Shown: in pieces, positions 47,470-59,657 of the stretch
How positions within the stretch are numbered: the stretch's first letter is position 1
How the letters are laid out: every line of letters begins with the position of its first letter
NCBI GenBank assembly: GCA_037176705.1
Contig: CM073885.1
Location: forward strand, 220,980,290-221,044,289
Source: Molossus alvarezi
Lineage: Eukaryota > Chordata > Mammalia > Chiroptera > Molossidae
DNA: 64,000 nucleotides
Reading direction: 5' to 3'
Notes under the pieces: model-generated
What the model saw: the letters and a program-made list of their open reading frames with translations, nothing else
Databases searched by the model: none
Told to the model about the DNA's origin: nothing
Program-made: the position numbers and the translations under genes

Positions 47470-48200
47470 AGAAGAAGCTGAAAACATTTTTTTCTGGAGG
47501 GAGAATTTGGCCCCATGTTGGATCAGGAGTGCAACCCCACCAACAATGGGCAAGGCAGAAACATTTAGAAAAGGAAAGATAAAGTTACAAAAAGTACAAG
47601 GGAACAGACTTCTCAAATTAAAACAAAAACAGAAAAAGCACATAAGTATTTTTCTAAAAAGAAACTCAAATTACCAAGGTTGTATCAGTTACATTAGTCT
47701 GTTATGGTGGGAAGACAGTAACTCCCACATGATTATCAGTATACAAAGGTTTTGATGTTCCTGTAGATATCAGCATTGCAGAAATCAGGGATAAATTGTT
47801 TTGGTTGGCGAGTCTGGGTTTACAGGAAATGCTCAAGGCTTTGCTATTTTGGAAGTCAGAACCAGTCAGGATGGCTCCAATCTTTGGTTTATCTCGAGGT
47901 GCAAAGTGCTCTGTCATCCTGGAAGCAGGGCCAACCATCCGCTTTTGCTTCACAAGCTACAAAAATAGCAGCCAGAGCCCATTCACACCTGAAGGAGGCA
48001 TTGAAATGGGTCGCTCTGAACTGGACAGACTTTCAAAAGAAAATGTTTACTGCTGCCTAGACATGCTAAGCCTGATTAATCCTAATTACATGGCCAAAGA
48101 CGTCGACACAGCAGATTCCTATGTCTTCACACTTGACCAATACTGTATATAAAGCGCTTTCATGCCTGTTTATGTAGTCAATCCTCAAAGCCCTGTGAGA
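47470..48200. other. Unassigned DNA with a 118-codon open frame
   Basis: 47796-48152 is open on the plus strand (starts MFWLASLGLQEM). I find no homology, signal peptide or splice logic, and the minus strand is open over part of the same stretch. It may be an uncharacterised old repeat. Confidence 0.3.
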
Positions 48201-48480
48201 AAAGAATACTAGTGAAACTTACGAAGCACTTCCTATAGGTGCCATCCAGTCATTGGTCATTTCCCCAGAGCCAGGCACTGTTCTAACACATTTACATACA
48301 TTCGTTCATTCGATTCCCATAACATTCCTATGAACATAAGGTGTGCTTATCCCTATTTTACACGTATGACATTGAGGCACACAGGGGTTAAGTAATTTGC
48401 CCAAAGTCACACAGCTTGAAAGTGGTGTCGTTGGAATCTGATCCCAAGTAGTCCAGCTCCGAGTCATGTCCTGCACAGCC
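48200..48480 (-). repeat. MIR-family copy
   Basis: 'gccaggcactgttctaacacatttacatacattcg', then 'ccctattttacacgtatgacattgaggcacacaggggttaagtaatttgcccaaagtcacacagc' is MIR in reverse complement. Confidence 0.85.
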
Positions 48481-48649
48481 TCTCTAGAAATGAGAGCTAG
48501 TCTATCCAATTTTACAGATGAAAAAAAATCAGTACTTCGAAATTAGGTGAATCCTCAAGGTCACTAACAGAATGATAAACTGGGATTTTAAATAAATTCT
48601 TTTGACTTTGAGTCTGGTTTCTGTCAATAATAAAACAGCAGTAGTAACA

Positions 48650-48960
48650 GCAGTTAATTATATAGGGCTTATCACATGCCATGCACTGTTCTGAACACTT
48701 TACATACATTAGCTAATTTAATCCACAGCTCTGTGGCACACACATATTATTATTCCTATTTTACAGAGGAGAAAATGGAGGCACAGGGGATAAATAACTT
48801 GCCGAGGGTCACACAGCTGGAAAACAGCAGAGTCCGGATTCAAACGCAGGCAGTCCGTCTCCAGAACCTAGACGGTAACTGTGAGCTGACTCTGCATGGT
48901 CTACAGCCGCCGTCCTCAGCAGGATCAGGAGGGAGAAGAAAGGACACTAACATTTACTGG
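48650..48960 (-). repeat. MIR-family copy
   Basis: 'catgccatgcactgttctgaacactttacatac...tattttacagaggagaaaatggaggcacaggggataaataacttgccgagggtcacacagc' is a second MIR within 0.5 kb, same orientation. Confidence 0.85.
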
Positions 48961-48974
48961 TCATACTTTTACAC

Positions 48975-49265
48975 AGTGTGATAGATTGTATGATTGCTAA
49001 AACATTGATCGCCCCTCGCTCTCAAGCCTATGGAAGGATTACACTTTGCATTAGCTTGGTCATTGAAATGTGAATGGAGGTGATGTCATTTCTAAGCAGT
49101 CCTGAGAGCCACTGTGAGGTTCTGCCATTGCTCTCTCCCCTTTGCCATGAGACCTGCCTGTCCCAGACAGAAGCCGCTTCCATATTGCTCTTGGCGTAAA
49201 GCAGTGGAGCAGAGCACAGCGGACATGCTCAGGATGTGAATGTGAACAGGAAGCACCCTGGGATG
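48975..49265 (+). repeat. Possible MaLR-type LTR fragment
   Basis: 'ggtcattgaaatgtgaatggaggtgatgtcatttctaagcagtcctgagagcc' and 'ctctcccctttgccatgagacc' resemble the interior of MaLR LTRs. Diverged. Confidence 0.45.
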
Positions 49266-49317
49266 CTGAGCTATGGAAATATGGGAGTCAATTGTTTTGT
49301 TTTCTTTTGCTTTAATT

Positions 49318-49530
49318 CTCACTTGAAGACACATTTTTATTGATTTTTAGAGAGAGAGGAAGGGAGATAGAAAGAGAGAGGCATCAATGTGAGAGAGAAA
49401 CATTGATTAGCCACTCCTTACAATTGAGAATCAAACCCACAATCCAGGTATGTGCCCTGACTGGAAATTGAACCCACAACCTTTTGGTGTACAGGAGGAC
49501 AGTCCAACCAACTGAGCCACCTGACCAATG
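49318..49530 (-). mobile_element. Older tRNA-derived SINE
   Basis: Reverse complement: 'tttttattgatttttagagagagagg', GA tract, 'gtgccctgactggaaattgaaccc', ending 'ctgagccacctgacca'. Confidence 0.8.
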
Positions 49531-49573
49531 TTGGAGTTATTTGTTTTTATAGCATAACTCAGTATGATTTATA

Positions 49574-49628
49574 CACACACACACACACACAATATATATA
49601 GGTGTGTATATATATGTATATATATAAA
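49574..49628. repeat. (CA)n/(TA)n microsatellite
   Basis: CA repeats followed by alternating TATATA/TGTATATA tracts. Confidence 0.9.
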
Positions 49629-49755
49629 AATTTATTTAATCTTCAGAAATACCCTGTAACGTAGGTATAATTAGTTCCAGGAAGAAACTAAGATTTCACA
49701 GTTTCAGTAATCTGCTCAGTAATATGGACTGAATATTTGTATTCCCACACACAAA

Positions 49756-49998
49756 AATTTTTTTTTATCCTCACCTGAGGACATTTTTCCATTTTTTGTT
49801 CAGGTAGAGTGGGAGAGAGAGAGAGAGAGAGAGAGAAACATTGACGTGAAAGGGATACATCCAGTGGCTGCCACCCACACGACCAGCCAGGGCTGGGGAC
49901 AAACTGCAACCGAGGTACGCGCCCTTAGCGGGAACCAAATCCGGGTCTCTTGGGACCGCAGGCGGATGCTCTAACCGCTGGGCCAAACTAGCCAGGGC
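49756..49998 (-). mobile_element. VES SINE
   Basis: Reverse complement: 'tatcctcacctgagg', GA tract, ending 'aaactagccagggc'. Confidence 0.94.
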
Positions 49999-50611
49999 AA
50001 GAGCAAGTGTTTTGACTTAGGTCTGCCTACTCTTTTACTTCAAGTATCCAATCTGTTTGCTCATCTATATTAAATGTATCTATAGGGTAAATAGGAAAAC
50101 AAGCTGACATCAGTGCTGGCCAGCTGTGGAACATAACATTTATAATGAGCTCAGTCTGCAGTTGAGTCACTGTTTGCTAAAAAAAAAAAAATCAATGAGT
50201 TAAGAAGTTGTTTAGAAAGACACTGATGTCATGCATTTTTCACTAACCTTCAGACATTGGTAATTTTACAGGACTTTATTATACATGGCAGGCAATCACA
50301 AAAAATTAAGTTAAATGGATATTATTTGACGAACCTTAACATTCAAAACTTGTAGATACCATAGAAATGTGAATTTCATATAAACATGAAAATTGTATTA
50401 GAAAATGGGAAGATCGAGCTTGGTGCTTACAGATCTGGTCCGTGATACAATGCATGTCTGACATGAAAGAGTCGGCTTGGAAGGAGGACTCTGACACCAA
50501 CCGTTTTGTCACAGCAAACAGCTATGGAGACCCGAGAGAATGCTCTCTTTTATGCTGTGCCTGCCCAATATCCTTTCCATGCCAGACCCTGGCCTCTCTT
50601 TTTCCTTCTTT

Positions 50612-50863
50612 TTTTTTTTTTTATCCTCACCCGAGGACATTTTTCCTTTTTTTTTTGTTCAGGTAGAGTGGGAAGGAGAGAGAGGAACAGAGGGAGAGAG
50701 AAACATCGACGTGAAAGGAACACATCGAGTGGCTGCCACCCGCACGACCGACCAGGGCCGGGGACAAACTGCAACTGAGGTACGTGCCCTTAGCGGGAAC
50801 AGAACCCGGGTCTCTCTGGACCGCAGACCGGCGCTCTAACCGCTGAGCCAAACCGGCCAGGGC
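50612..50863 (-). mobile_element. VES SINE
   Basis: Reverse complement: 'tatcctcacccgaggac' to 'aaaccggccagggc', with near-perfect duplication TCTTT(TT)CCTTCTTTTT on both sides. Confidence 0.95.
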
Positions 50864-50879
50864 TCTTTCCTTCTTTTTA

Positions 50880-52080
50880 ACAGAACTTTAATTTTGTTCA
50901 AGAAGCGCCCACCCCCACTTTGTCCCCCACCACACCCCAGGGATGAATTGCAATTAGTCAAGGCAATCACTGTGGTCTCATTTCCTTTGATGGAAATTGG
51001 TTTGCCAGGAAATGAGTCTGTAAGCCCATTCTGGCCAGGAGACAGGAAGCTACACATCGAGTTAAGGATTTGAATTGCAGTCCTGCTTCAAATGGCATTC
51101 TGCCCCATACTAGTACTCACAGGTGTTGATTAACTATTAAACTCATAAAATACAATAGACTTTATTAATAGTTCATTGGTTAATCTTACAGAGGGATACA
51201 AGACAGGCATACAAAGTGTATAGTTTTGTTATATCACCAGGAGGCTCAGGGTCTACCCATGTATACCTGCTTCTTGCCCCCATGACCCACCCAGGTCATG
51301 TACAGGTGCCACAGAAGAGCGGGGTGCACACATTCACTTGATGGGATTCTCACCAGAGTCTGTCTGGGGGCCAGCTTACTGCACTCTCTTGGCGCGGGTG
51401 CAGTTCCACAGATGGAGGATTTCACAGCAGACAAAGCAGTCAGCTTCCAGCACAAAGCATCCTCCTCTAGTCTCATATGGTAGTTGCCAAGGAAACAGTG
51501 CTGTGAGAAGGCAGAGCCAAGGTCACCTTCCCAGAGAGGTGTAAATCTGTTTGGAGACCCAGGCCTGATGTTACTCCTTTTTCACAGGAAAAAAATTGCC
51601 AGGGGCTTCCAGAAAAGATTTTCAGGCTCTTAGGAAGGGAAACAGAAGAAAATAAAGTCTTGTTCCTCCAGGCATTCTGTGTCTGAAATGGATGCTGGGA
51701 CTACATCTTCCTGGTGCATTTAGTTTCCAAAGCTCTACTGTAAGACATCCATTTTCACAATTTCTCTCCTTCCCTCAAAACTCTTCCCAAGTTCTTACTG
51801 TCAATTGATTTCTTGCTTCCTACTTAACTGAGAAAAATAGAAGCAGTAACAGAGTGTCTACACTTTCCCACCACCACATAAACTATTCCTCTTTTTACCC
51901 ATATCCTCCCCCTCCCCTCCTCTTACTACGGGTATATTGTCCACACTCCACTCTAAGGCCACACGCTCCACATATGCCTTAGCTTCTGTGCCCACTCATC
52001 TACTCAAGGACACCACGTTCGCAACTGTAAACCCTCCTCTTCCCTACCTGATCATCCATCAGCATACAGCCTTCAGCTTT
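50880..52080. other. Unassigned intergenic DNA
   Basis: No gene or repeat recognised. Short frames at 51246-51544 overlap on both strands without support. Confidence 0.4.
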
Positions 52081-52084
52081 TTTT

Positions 52085-52191
52085 AAAAATATGGAATGTT
52101 TCACGAATTTGTATGTTATCCTTGCACAGGGGCCATGCTAATCTTCTCTGTATCGTTCTGATTTTAATGTACGTGCTGCCAAAATGAGCAC
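52085..52191 (-). pseudogene. RNU6: U6 snRNA-derived copy
   Basis: The reverse complement reads GTGCTCATTTTGGCAGCACG...GAACGATACAGAGAAGATTAGCATGGCCCCTG..CAAGGATAAC...AAATTCGTGAAACATTCCATATTTTT: full U6 length (107 nt) with the central GATACAGAGAAGATTAGCAT region intact. About a dozen differences, mostly C-to-T or G-to-A, sit in the 5' stem, the internal stem-loop and near the 3' end. Most likely a retro-pseudogene; no proximal sequence element or TATA box was recognised upstream. Confidence 0.93.
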
Positions 52192-52204
52192 TATTTCCTA
52201 TTTG

Positions 52205-52262
52205 CTTTTATTCTCACCCAAGGATATGTTTCATTGATTTTTTAGAGAGGAAGGAAAGGGGG

Positions 52263-52325
<63 letters not shown>

Positions 52326-52445
52326 TCGATGTGAGAGAAAAACATTGATTTGTTGCTTCCCATACAAGGCCCAGCTGGGAATCTAACCCACAACCTTTTG
52401 GTGTACGGGAAGATGCTCCAACCAGCCGAGGCAACTGGCCAGGGC
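52205..52445 (-). mobile_element. VES-type SINE with long GA tract
   Basis: Reverse complement: 'attctcacccaaggat', a ~60-bp GA microsatellite (52260-52320), 'aaaaacattgatttgttgc', ending 'gcaactggccagggc'. Duplication TATTTCCTATTT on both sides. Immediately downstream of the U6-derived copy. Confidence 0.9.
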
Positions 52446-52449
52446 AGTA

Positions 52450-53160
52450 TTTCCTATTTTAAAAATCTCTCACCTAATCCCACATCCTACTCCAGCTATG
52501 GCTCATTTCTCTACTCCCCATTATAGCAAAACATCTCAAAGGAGTTTTCTGTCTGTTGTTTCCAATTATTTTTGTCTTATTATTTAAAAAAAGATTTTAT
52601 TTTGAGGGTATGTTTGTTAAAGCTGGGGACAGTGAAACAAGGGCTTAGCCTAGAAGCAGCAACAGGAGAGCCTAGGCAGGGCTGCTTTCTGTCTCGGGGG
52701 AGTCGGAGAAAAGGGGGCCTGGGAGACAGGTTCAGGGGGTTGCCCGGGGAGGAGCTGCTTCTGCCCATTGCTCCCTTGGTGGCAAGCCTCCTGGGGTTCT
52801 TTAGAGTTTAGGAGATGCATGCTTATGGGGGAAGAAGAGGGAGAAGGGAAAGGTGTGGGTGTGCTCCCCGGAGGGAGAGCTTGCCTAGTCTTATTTTTCT
52901 GAATTGAGTTTTCTATTACTTGTAATCCAAGTTATCTTAAATATAACTTCATAAACTCAATACTCTTTTTTCCACTGAATACTGGTTGTTATTGAGACTC
53001 AAGATTATTAAATTGGGAACAAGAGTGTTTCAATATGAGAAATCCATCACTGAAACAGCAGCATATTGGAATACCTTTCAAATATGACCAGATTAAAGAA
53101 ATGCTCATATCTAAATGTGAACAAGGATGTTACTTCCTTGAATTTATTATCGGCAGATAT
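52450..53160. other. Unassigned intergenic DNA
   Basis: No gene or repeat recognised. A GGGG-rich stretch lies at 52690-52860. Confidence 0.4.
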
Positions 53161-55304
53161 CTTTTTTTTTTTTTAACATCTTTATTGTTGAATATATTAA
53201 AGATGTTCCTCATTTCCCCCCCACTGACCCCTTGTTCCCCACTCTTGCCCCCCTCCTGCCTTTCCCACACTGTTGTCTGTGTCCATTGGTTATGCATATA
53301 TACATAAGTTCTTTGGTTTATTTCTTTCCACTCCCCAACCCCCCTTCCCATTGAGGTTTGTCAGTCTAACAACCAATTTGTACTTCTTAATTCCTTCACC
53401 TTTTCACCCATTCCCCCATCCCCTCTCCCATCTGGCAACCAAAACAATGTTCTCTGTATCTATGAGAATGTTTCTGTTCTGCTTGTTCATTTCGTTTGTA
53501 GATTCAATTGTCGATATATATTCATTGCCATTTTGTTTGTTCATATATATATATTTTTAAATCTTTTTCTTCAAGAAGATCCTTCAACATTTCATATAAT
53601 AATGGTTTGGTGGTGATGAACTCCTTTAGCTTTTCCTTGTCTGGAAAACTCTATATGGCCATCGATTCTAAATGACAACTTTGCAGGATAGAGTAATCTT
53701 GGTTGTAGGTTCTTGCTTTTCATCACTCTGAATATTTCTTGCTACTCCCTTCTGGCCTGCAAAGTTTCTTTTGAGAAATCAGCTGACAGTCTAATGAGAG
53801 CTCCCTTGTAGGTAACTAACTGGTTTTCTCTTGCTGCTTTAAGACTCTCTGTCTTGAACCTTTCTCATTTTGATGATGATGTGTCTTGGTGTGGGCCTCT
53901 TGGTGTTCATCTTGTTTGGAACTCTCTGTGCTTCCTCAACTTGTATGTCTGTTTCCTTCATCAGATTAGGGAAGTTTTCTGCTATTATTTTTTCAAATGG
54001 GTTTTCAATTTTTGTTCTCTCTCTTCTCCTTCTGGCACCCCCAAGATGTGAATGTTGGCATGCTTGAAGTTGTCCCAGAGGCTCCTTACACTATCCTCAT
54101 TTTTTAAAATTCTTTTTTCTTTTTGCTGTTCTGATTGGGTATTTTGTGCTTCCTTATATTCCAAATCAATGGTTTGCTTCTTGGCTTTACCTACTCTACT
54201 ACTGAATCTGTGTAAATTATTCTTTATTTCAGTTAGTGCCTCCTTCATTTCTGACTGTGCATCCATTTCTGACTGGTCATTTTTTTATGCCCTTGAGGCC
54301 CTCACTAAGTTCACTGAAATTCTCACTAAGTTCATTGAGCATCCTTATAAGCAGTGTTTTGAACTCTGCATCTGTTAGGTTGCTTATCTCCATTTCATTT
54401 AGTACTTTTCCTGGAGTTATATTCTTTTATTTGGGACCTGTTTCTTTGTCTCCTCATTTTGGCTGCCTCCCTGTGTTTGTTTCTATGTATTACTTAATGA
54501 GAGGTATGGAGCTAGCTGAGACCAGATGCTGCTTGTTTGAGAGAATTTAAGAAAACCTGAAGCAGGATCCAAGACAGGCCAATCCTATGGTCAAGCAACT
54601 GGCAACAGCTTGGGTGGGCCTGAAAGCTGGGTGGGGCGGGGCCTCAGAGAATCACCAGGGCGGGGCAACCAGTGTGAGCCAGGTTGCTGGAGTCCCAGAT
54701 ATGGCAGCTGTCTGCCGCCCCAGGGAAGGGCTCACCAAAGGAACAAAGGCCTCTGACAGCAAGTCTGTCCAGGAGAAAGCTGCCTCTCCAGCCCTCGCTC
54801 CAGTGCCAAACAACTCACTTCTTCCTCATATGACTCTGGTGCCTTCAAGTTGCCTCCCCAACTCTGGAGCCTGGAGAGTGCGAGTCCGAGTAAGTCTGTG
54901 CGTGGGCCATTTAAGAGGAGCTGCCTGGGGCTCCAGCCACCTCAGCCTGAAGCTGGTTTTTCCAGCCAGAAGTTATGGGGACTTCTCTTCCTGGCACTGG
55001 AACCCTGAGCGGGGCACCTGGTGTGGGACGGGGACCCCTCAGTCCTCAGGAAGGACCTTCTTAGCAGAGGTGTCCTCCTGATTTTTATCCACCACACGAG
55101 TGTGGGACCAGCCCGTCGCGCCTCCGCCCCTCCTTCCAGTCTCCATGGGGAGCCTTCTTTAATTCTGTAGTTGTAGGACTTCCATTCAGCTTGATTTCAG
55201 GCGGTTTGGAATGATGGTTGTTCTGTAGTTTAGTTGTAACTTCGATGTGGTTGTGGAAGGACCCGATACTGCATTTACCTATGCCGCCATCTTGACCAGA
55301 AGTC
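53160..55304 (-). mobile_element. L1 with its 5' end, 5' UTR and ORF1 but lacking ORF2
   Basis: Read on the minus strand: the 5' terminus cttctggtcaagatggcggc (about 55285-55304) contains a YY1-type CAAGATGGC site, as in the L1 promoter. A 5' UTR of about 1 kb follows, then ORF1 with SLWDNFKHANIHILGVPEGE (about 54110-54050), a frameshift or stop and the ORF1 C-terminal region to about 53590. The 3' UTR and A-tail then follow directly at 53160-53590. The ORF2 region is absent. Internally deleted L1. Confidence 0.85.
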
Positions 55305-55395
55305 CAGTTTTTTCATAATTGATTTATTTACTTATCTTAATCTGGGACAATATTAGAGATTATAATTCAAGACAAATTAAAACATTATCTTTGCA

Positions 55396-55570
55396 CCTTG
55401 CTGGTGTGGCTCAGCGGCCTGCGCGTTGTCGCATGCACCAAGAGGTCACCTGTTCCATTTCTGGCAGGTTGCACATCTGCCCCCTAGTGGGGTGGTGAGC
55501 AGGAGGCAGCCGATTGGTGTTTCTCTCTCTCCCTAAGAAATCAATAAAAATATTTTTAAAAAGAAGAAAA
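55396..55570 (+). mobile_element. tRNA-derived SINE
   Basis: Starts ccttgctggtgtggctcagcgg; CT tract and 'aagaaatcaataaaaat' tail. Perfect 17-bp duplication AAAACATTATCTTTGCA at 55379-55395 and 55571-55587. Confidence 0.95.
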
Positions 55571-55589
55571 AAAACATTATCTTTGCAAA

Positions 55590-56560
55590 CCAAGTATATG
55601 CTTTGTCATTCCTTTGAACACTAAGTGCTTTTTAAGTATTTATCAATAAGAAAAATACTGATTATACAAAATTAAAAATTTTAAGTTATTTAGATATTAG
55701 TGGTGTATTAAATGAAGTGGTTTAAAATCCTATTTTCTTTATTATATATCTTTTTATTAGACATATATATTATACATATATTAGATATATATCTAATAGC
55801 TGGTTTAATTCATAAGCAATCTCGATTACATAGTGTTCTAATTTCTCTTAAAAAATACGCCTGAAATTTTTGATAGTTTCCCATTCATAAGCATATTGAA
55901 CTGTGGCAATAACAAAGCCAGTAGGGCAAAAAAACTTCTGATTTTTTTAAGAGATGGGAAAAGTGAAGTGCTTATGATAAAAATTGGGTTCTGAAAAAGA
56001 TCCCAAAAAGCTGCAGCAATGCAAGTGAACCTCACAATTCTAAATTTAAACAGACATAAAACATCGTGTCTTTGGGAGTCCAAAAGAACAACTGCACAAA
56101 CACTGAATGGCATAACAATAGTACTTGCAGAAGAACAAGCAATGCAAAGAGTCGGCAATGTTATATTGTCTCCTAAAACGATACTAAAATCATGGACTGA
56201 TTTGAAAACATGATTTTTGGGTTCGTCCAACATTTCCTGAGTGTTGCACCTGCCTTGCTTTGCATTGAGTAAGCAGCTGTCTGACAAGGAAGTACTCAGA
56301 ACATGAAGGTGATGGTTAGAGTTTTTCAGGGAACCACAAGGGAACACCTGAAGGAGCAGAGAAGATGGCCTGGAGAGCAGACTCAGGGTTTACAGGTTTG
56401 CTGTTTAAGACTGCATGATCATACAGACTCAAACTATGCAAAGTGAACAGAGCCACAGGAAAATAAATTGTATCTCAATACATAGACAGACATTTGTGAT
56501 GGTAAAAATTACCAGGATTGAAGGAGTCATGAGAAAGGAAGGGGAACTAAGCACTATTAT
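55590..56560. other. Unassigned AT-rich DNA
   Basis: Contains an AT-rich alternating tract (55745-55800). A 169-codon minus-strand opening at 55838-56347 shows no family resemblance. No gene supported. Confidence 0.35.
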
Positions 56561-56564
56561 ACCA

Positions 56565-56800
56565 TGCGTACAAGTTATTTATTGCTGCATAATAAATGAT
56601 CCCCAAACTCAGTGGCCTAAAACAACACACACTTGTTATCTCCGTGTCCATGGGCCAGGGATCCAGGCACCGCTTTGTTGGGCTTTCTGCTTCAGGTTTC
56701 TCACAAGGCTGCAATCAAGGGGTCAACCGGGGCTTCAGCGATCTCAGGGTTCACCTGGGGCAGGAACCGCTTCCAAGCTCACCTAGTAGTTGTTGGGCAG
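56565..56800 (-). mobile_element. MaLR-type LTR fragment
   Basis: 'gttatttattgctgcataataaatgatccccaaactcagtggcctaaaacaacacac...ctgcttcaggtttctcacaaggctgcaatcaagg' matches the reverse complement of an MLT1/MST-like LTR. Confidence 0.75.
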
Positions 56801-57119
56801 GACTAAGTTCTTCCTGGACTGTTGGACTGAGGGCCTCAGCTCCCAGCTGGCTGTTCAAAGGTTGCCCTCAGCTGGCCAGGTGGCCCTCTTTGTCAGAGCA
56901 AGTACTTGAGAAGACCCAGGGAAAGGATACCAGCAAAACAGAACATGGACAGACAGAAGAACTTTTTAGGGATTAAAACTAAAATTGAGAGATAGTTACT
57001 AAGGATTAGCCCAAGAGTTCTTATTTGTGCAATTGGATAAAAGGATGGTACCAATTCACCTGAGGTAAACATACAAGAGGACCAGGTTTAGGAAGGGCGG
57101 GAACATAAATTGGGTTTTT

Positions 57120-57371
57120 GTGTTTTTTTTTTCCATCCTCACCCGAGGACATTTTTCCATCCTTTGTTCAGGTAGAGTAGGAGGGGGAGAGAGGAACAGA
57201 GAGAGAGAGGAACATCGACGTGAAGGGACACATCGAGTGGCTGCCACCCGCACGACTGACCAGAGCCGGGGACAAACTGCAACCGAGGTACATGCCCTTA
57301 GCGGGAACCGAACCCAGGTCTCTCGGGACCGCAGGCCGACGCTCTAACCGCTGAGCCAAACCGGCCAGGGC
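57120..57371 (-). mobile_element. VES SINE
   Basis: Reverse complement: 'catcctcacccgaggac' to 'aaaccggccagggc'. Duplication TAAATTGGGTTTTT at 57106-57119 and 57372-57385. Confidence 0.97.
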
Positions 57372-57699
57372 TAAATTGGGTTTTTAACATGTTGTATTGA
57401 GGTGCCTTTGTGATACCAACTGGGAGACAATGAAGTGAATATGAAGCTCAGAGAATAGGCCCAAAGATTTAAATTTGTGGCACTAATGTCTAGGTTGTGG
57501 ACCATAGCTTCATACTGTTATATTATTTACCAATGTGACAGTTACTCTGACCTACTTAGTTGTCCATTTGCAAGGACTCCAGCCTAGAATTAAATAAGGA
57601 AGAGTTTACCACAAATATTTGCTGTTCAACTTACTATTGCCTTCCAATGGCACCCCACACACACCTTATTTCAAAAACATCCAACAGATTAAGAATTAG

Positions 57700-58160
57700 G
57701 GTTCAAGAATAGTATGTGGTGTCTCATGATCTCCACCTTCTGGTATTCATGCCTTTGGGTTATTCCTTCCTAAGTGTAGGCAGAACCTGACTTGTTTCTA
57801 CCCAGTAGAATATGGCAAGATCACGCAAGTCATTTCTGTTATTATATTACTTTATATGAGACTCAGTCTGGCAGGCTAAGGGGCTAGAGATCCCGTTTGC
57901 TGGCTTGATCAGGTGAGCCTGCTGAAGAAGCCCATCTGACAACGAACTAGGGGTGACCACTAGCTGCTGAGGGCAGACTTTGGCCAATAGCCAGCAAGAA
58001 ACCGAAGCTTTGGAAGCCAATTCTCCCCCAGATGAGTCTGCAGATGAAAACACCTCCTGGCTGACACCATAATTGCAGGCTTGTGACCAAGAGCAATAAA
58101 GGTGTGTTGTTTTAAGCCTCTAAATTTGAGGATTTGTAAGGTAATATAGAAACCTAAGTA
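57700..58160 (+). mobile_element. MaLR-type LTR
   Basis: 'tctggtattcatgcctttgggttattccttcctaagtgtaggcagaacctgacttg...gtagaatatggcaagatcacg...gagactcagtctggcagg...caccataattgcaggcttgtgacc...gttgttttaagcctctaaatttgag' follows an MLT1/MST-like LTR. No retroviral coding sequence next to it. Confidence 0.85.
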
Positions 58161-59640
58161 ATACTTAAGCTTTTATTCAGCTCATATTTTTAAACATGCT
58201 AACTTTTTGTGCTATAAGACAGTTGCCTACTTTTTTGATTTTATAGGCTTCATTTATGCAACTTCATTTTAGGTGAAAAACTCGCTGTTTTATGGGGGTA
58301 TTAGGAGCATGAAATGTCACAGAGAGGTGAAAAACTTGAGAGCCACAAATGGCATGCTTTATTACTATAGATATCCCACTAAATTTAGAGGATAAATTTA
58401 TTTAGATACATCTAGAATTAAAAGCCAGAGCTGGAAAAAGACTAGCAAACTAGGTATTAGACTCATATATTTATGTTCTCATAGGTGGAAAAATATAATT
58501 ACAAAGTGGTCTCATGTTTTTGTAATGTGCAAAGCCAAAAGTAATGTATAACTGTAGAAAGGTTGATGTATAAAGCTTTTTGGAACCAAAACTAATCACA
58601 ATTACTTAGTGTGGATATGAAAAAAACCTATGTCTAGACAAAATGAGTTAATTTTCAGGAAGGAAAACCACATTTTAAGATAGATCTGTCATACCTTACT
58701 GTTTTCCTTTTGGCTTTTCATTTTGAAAGGTTGTAGAAAATTCTAAAGTCTGAGTTGTAAACATACAAAATTGCACGAATAACTTCTCTTTAGAGTTTCT
58801 GGCAGAGAAGCAAGTTGCTAATCCACAAAATGGGCAATTTTATAAATGGGGCAATTTGATAAAATAACTTGCATTTAAAAAGATTTCAAATGATATGTAA
58901 TTGTAAACGAACATTTTCTTCAAATATGTATCTTCTTTTTGGTTAGCAGGTCAGATTTCTAAAAAAATCAGGGTTAATTAGATTCCCTGGTAAAAACCTA
59001 GTCTGCATCAATAGAATAATGTTTCATTCGAGCAGTTTCAAAAAGAATTAAGTTTTCATTTTCCAAAACTGTAGTAGCAAATCTGTTTTCCACTTACTTC
59101 CAAGGCTCAAATTTGCTCTCGGGTAAGATGATTTCATCATTCAGTATTACTTAGGATTCCTTCCCCACCACTAAAAACTGAGTTGCCCAAAGGCTCAGTT
59201 CTTGGCTGCCTTCTCTCGACAATCACTTCCTGGAAGAACTTATCCTGCTGATGTTCTTAAATACCATCTATATACTATTTTTTTTTCCAGCCCCAGGGAA
59301 CTCCAAATTTCTATATGCACCTGCCTACTGAACATATCTATGTGTATAAATGCATCTACTGGATCTTAGGTTTAGCAAGCCTAAAAACACAACTCCAGAT
59401 CACCACAAACCTGCTCCTCTGTCTTCAACTCAACAAAATGGCACCACCTTCCCCCAGAAGTTACTCTTGACCTCTTGCTCCCCTACTCCCCAAACACATG
59501 CAATTCATCAGGTCTTCTCAATTCTACCTATAAAATATATCCCAAATCCTACCACTTTAGACACCTCTACCCCTACAATGTAGTGTGACTACATCTGCTT
59601 TTGCTTAGATGATGGCAGTAGCCTCCTACCTGGCTTTCTC
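58160..59640. other. Unassigned intergenic DNA
   Basis: AT-rich. No gene or repeat family recognised. The 77-codon frame at 59350-59583 has no support. Confidence 0.4.
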
Positions 59641-59657
59641 TTAGCCTCCTCCTAGAC

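Noticed and set aside
54587..55081. 164-codon plus-strand frame
   Set aside because: Lies antisense within the GC-rich 5' UTR of the minus-strand L1 at 53160-55304.
55838..56347. 169-codon minus-strand frame
   Set aside because: No recognisable domain, splice sites or conservation argument; AT-rich chance opening.
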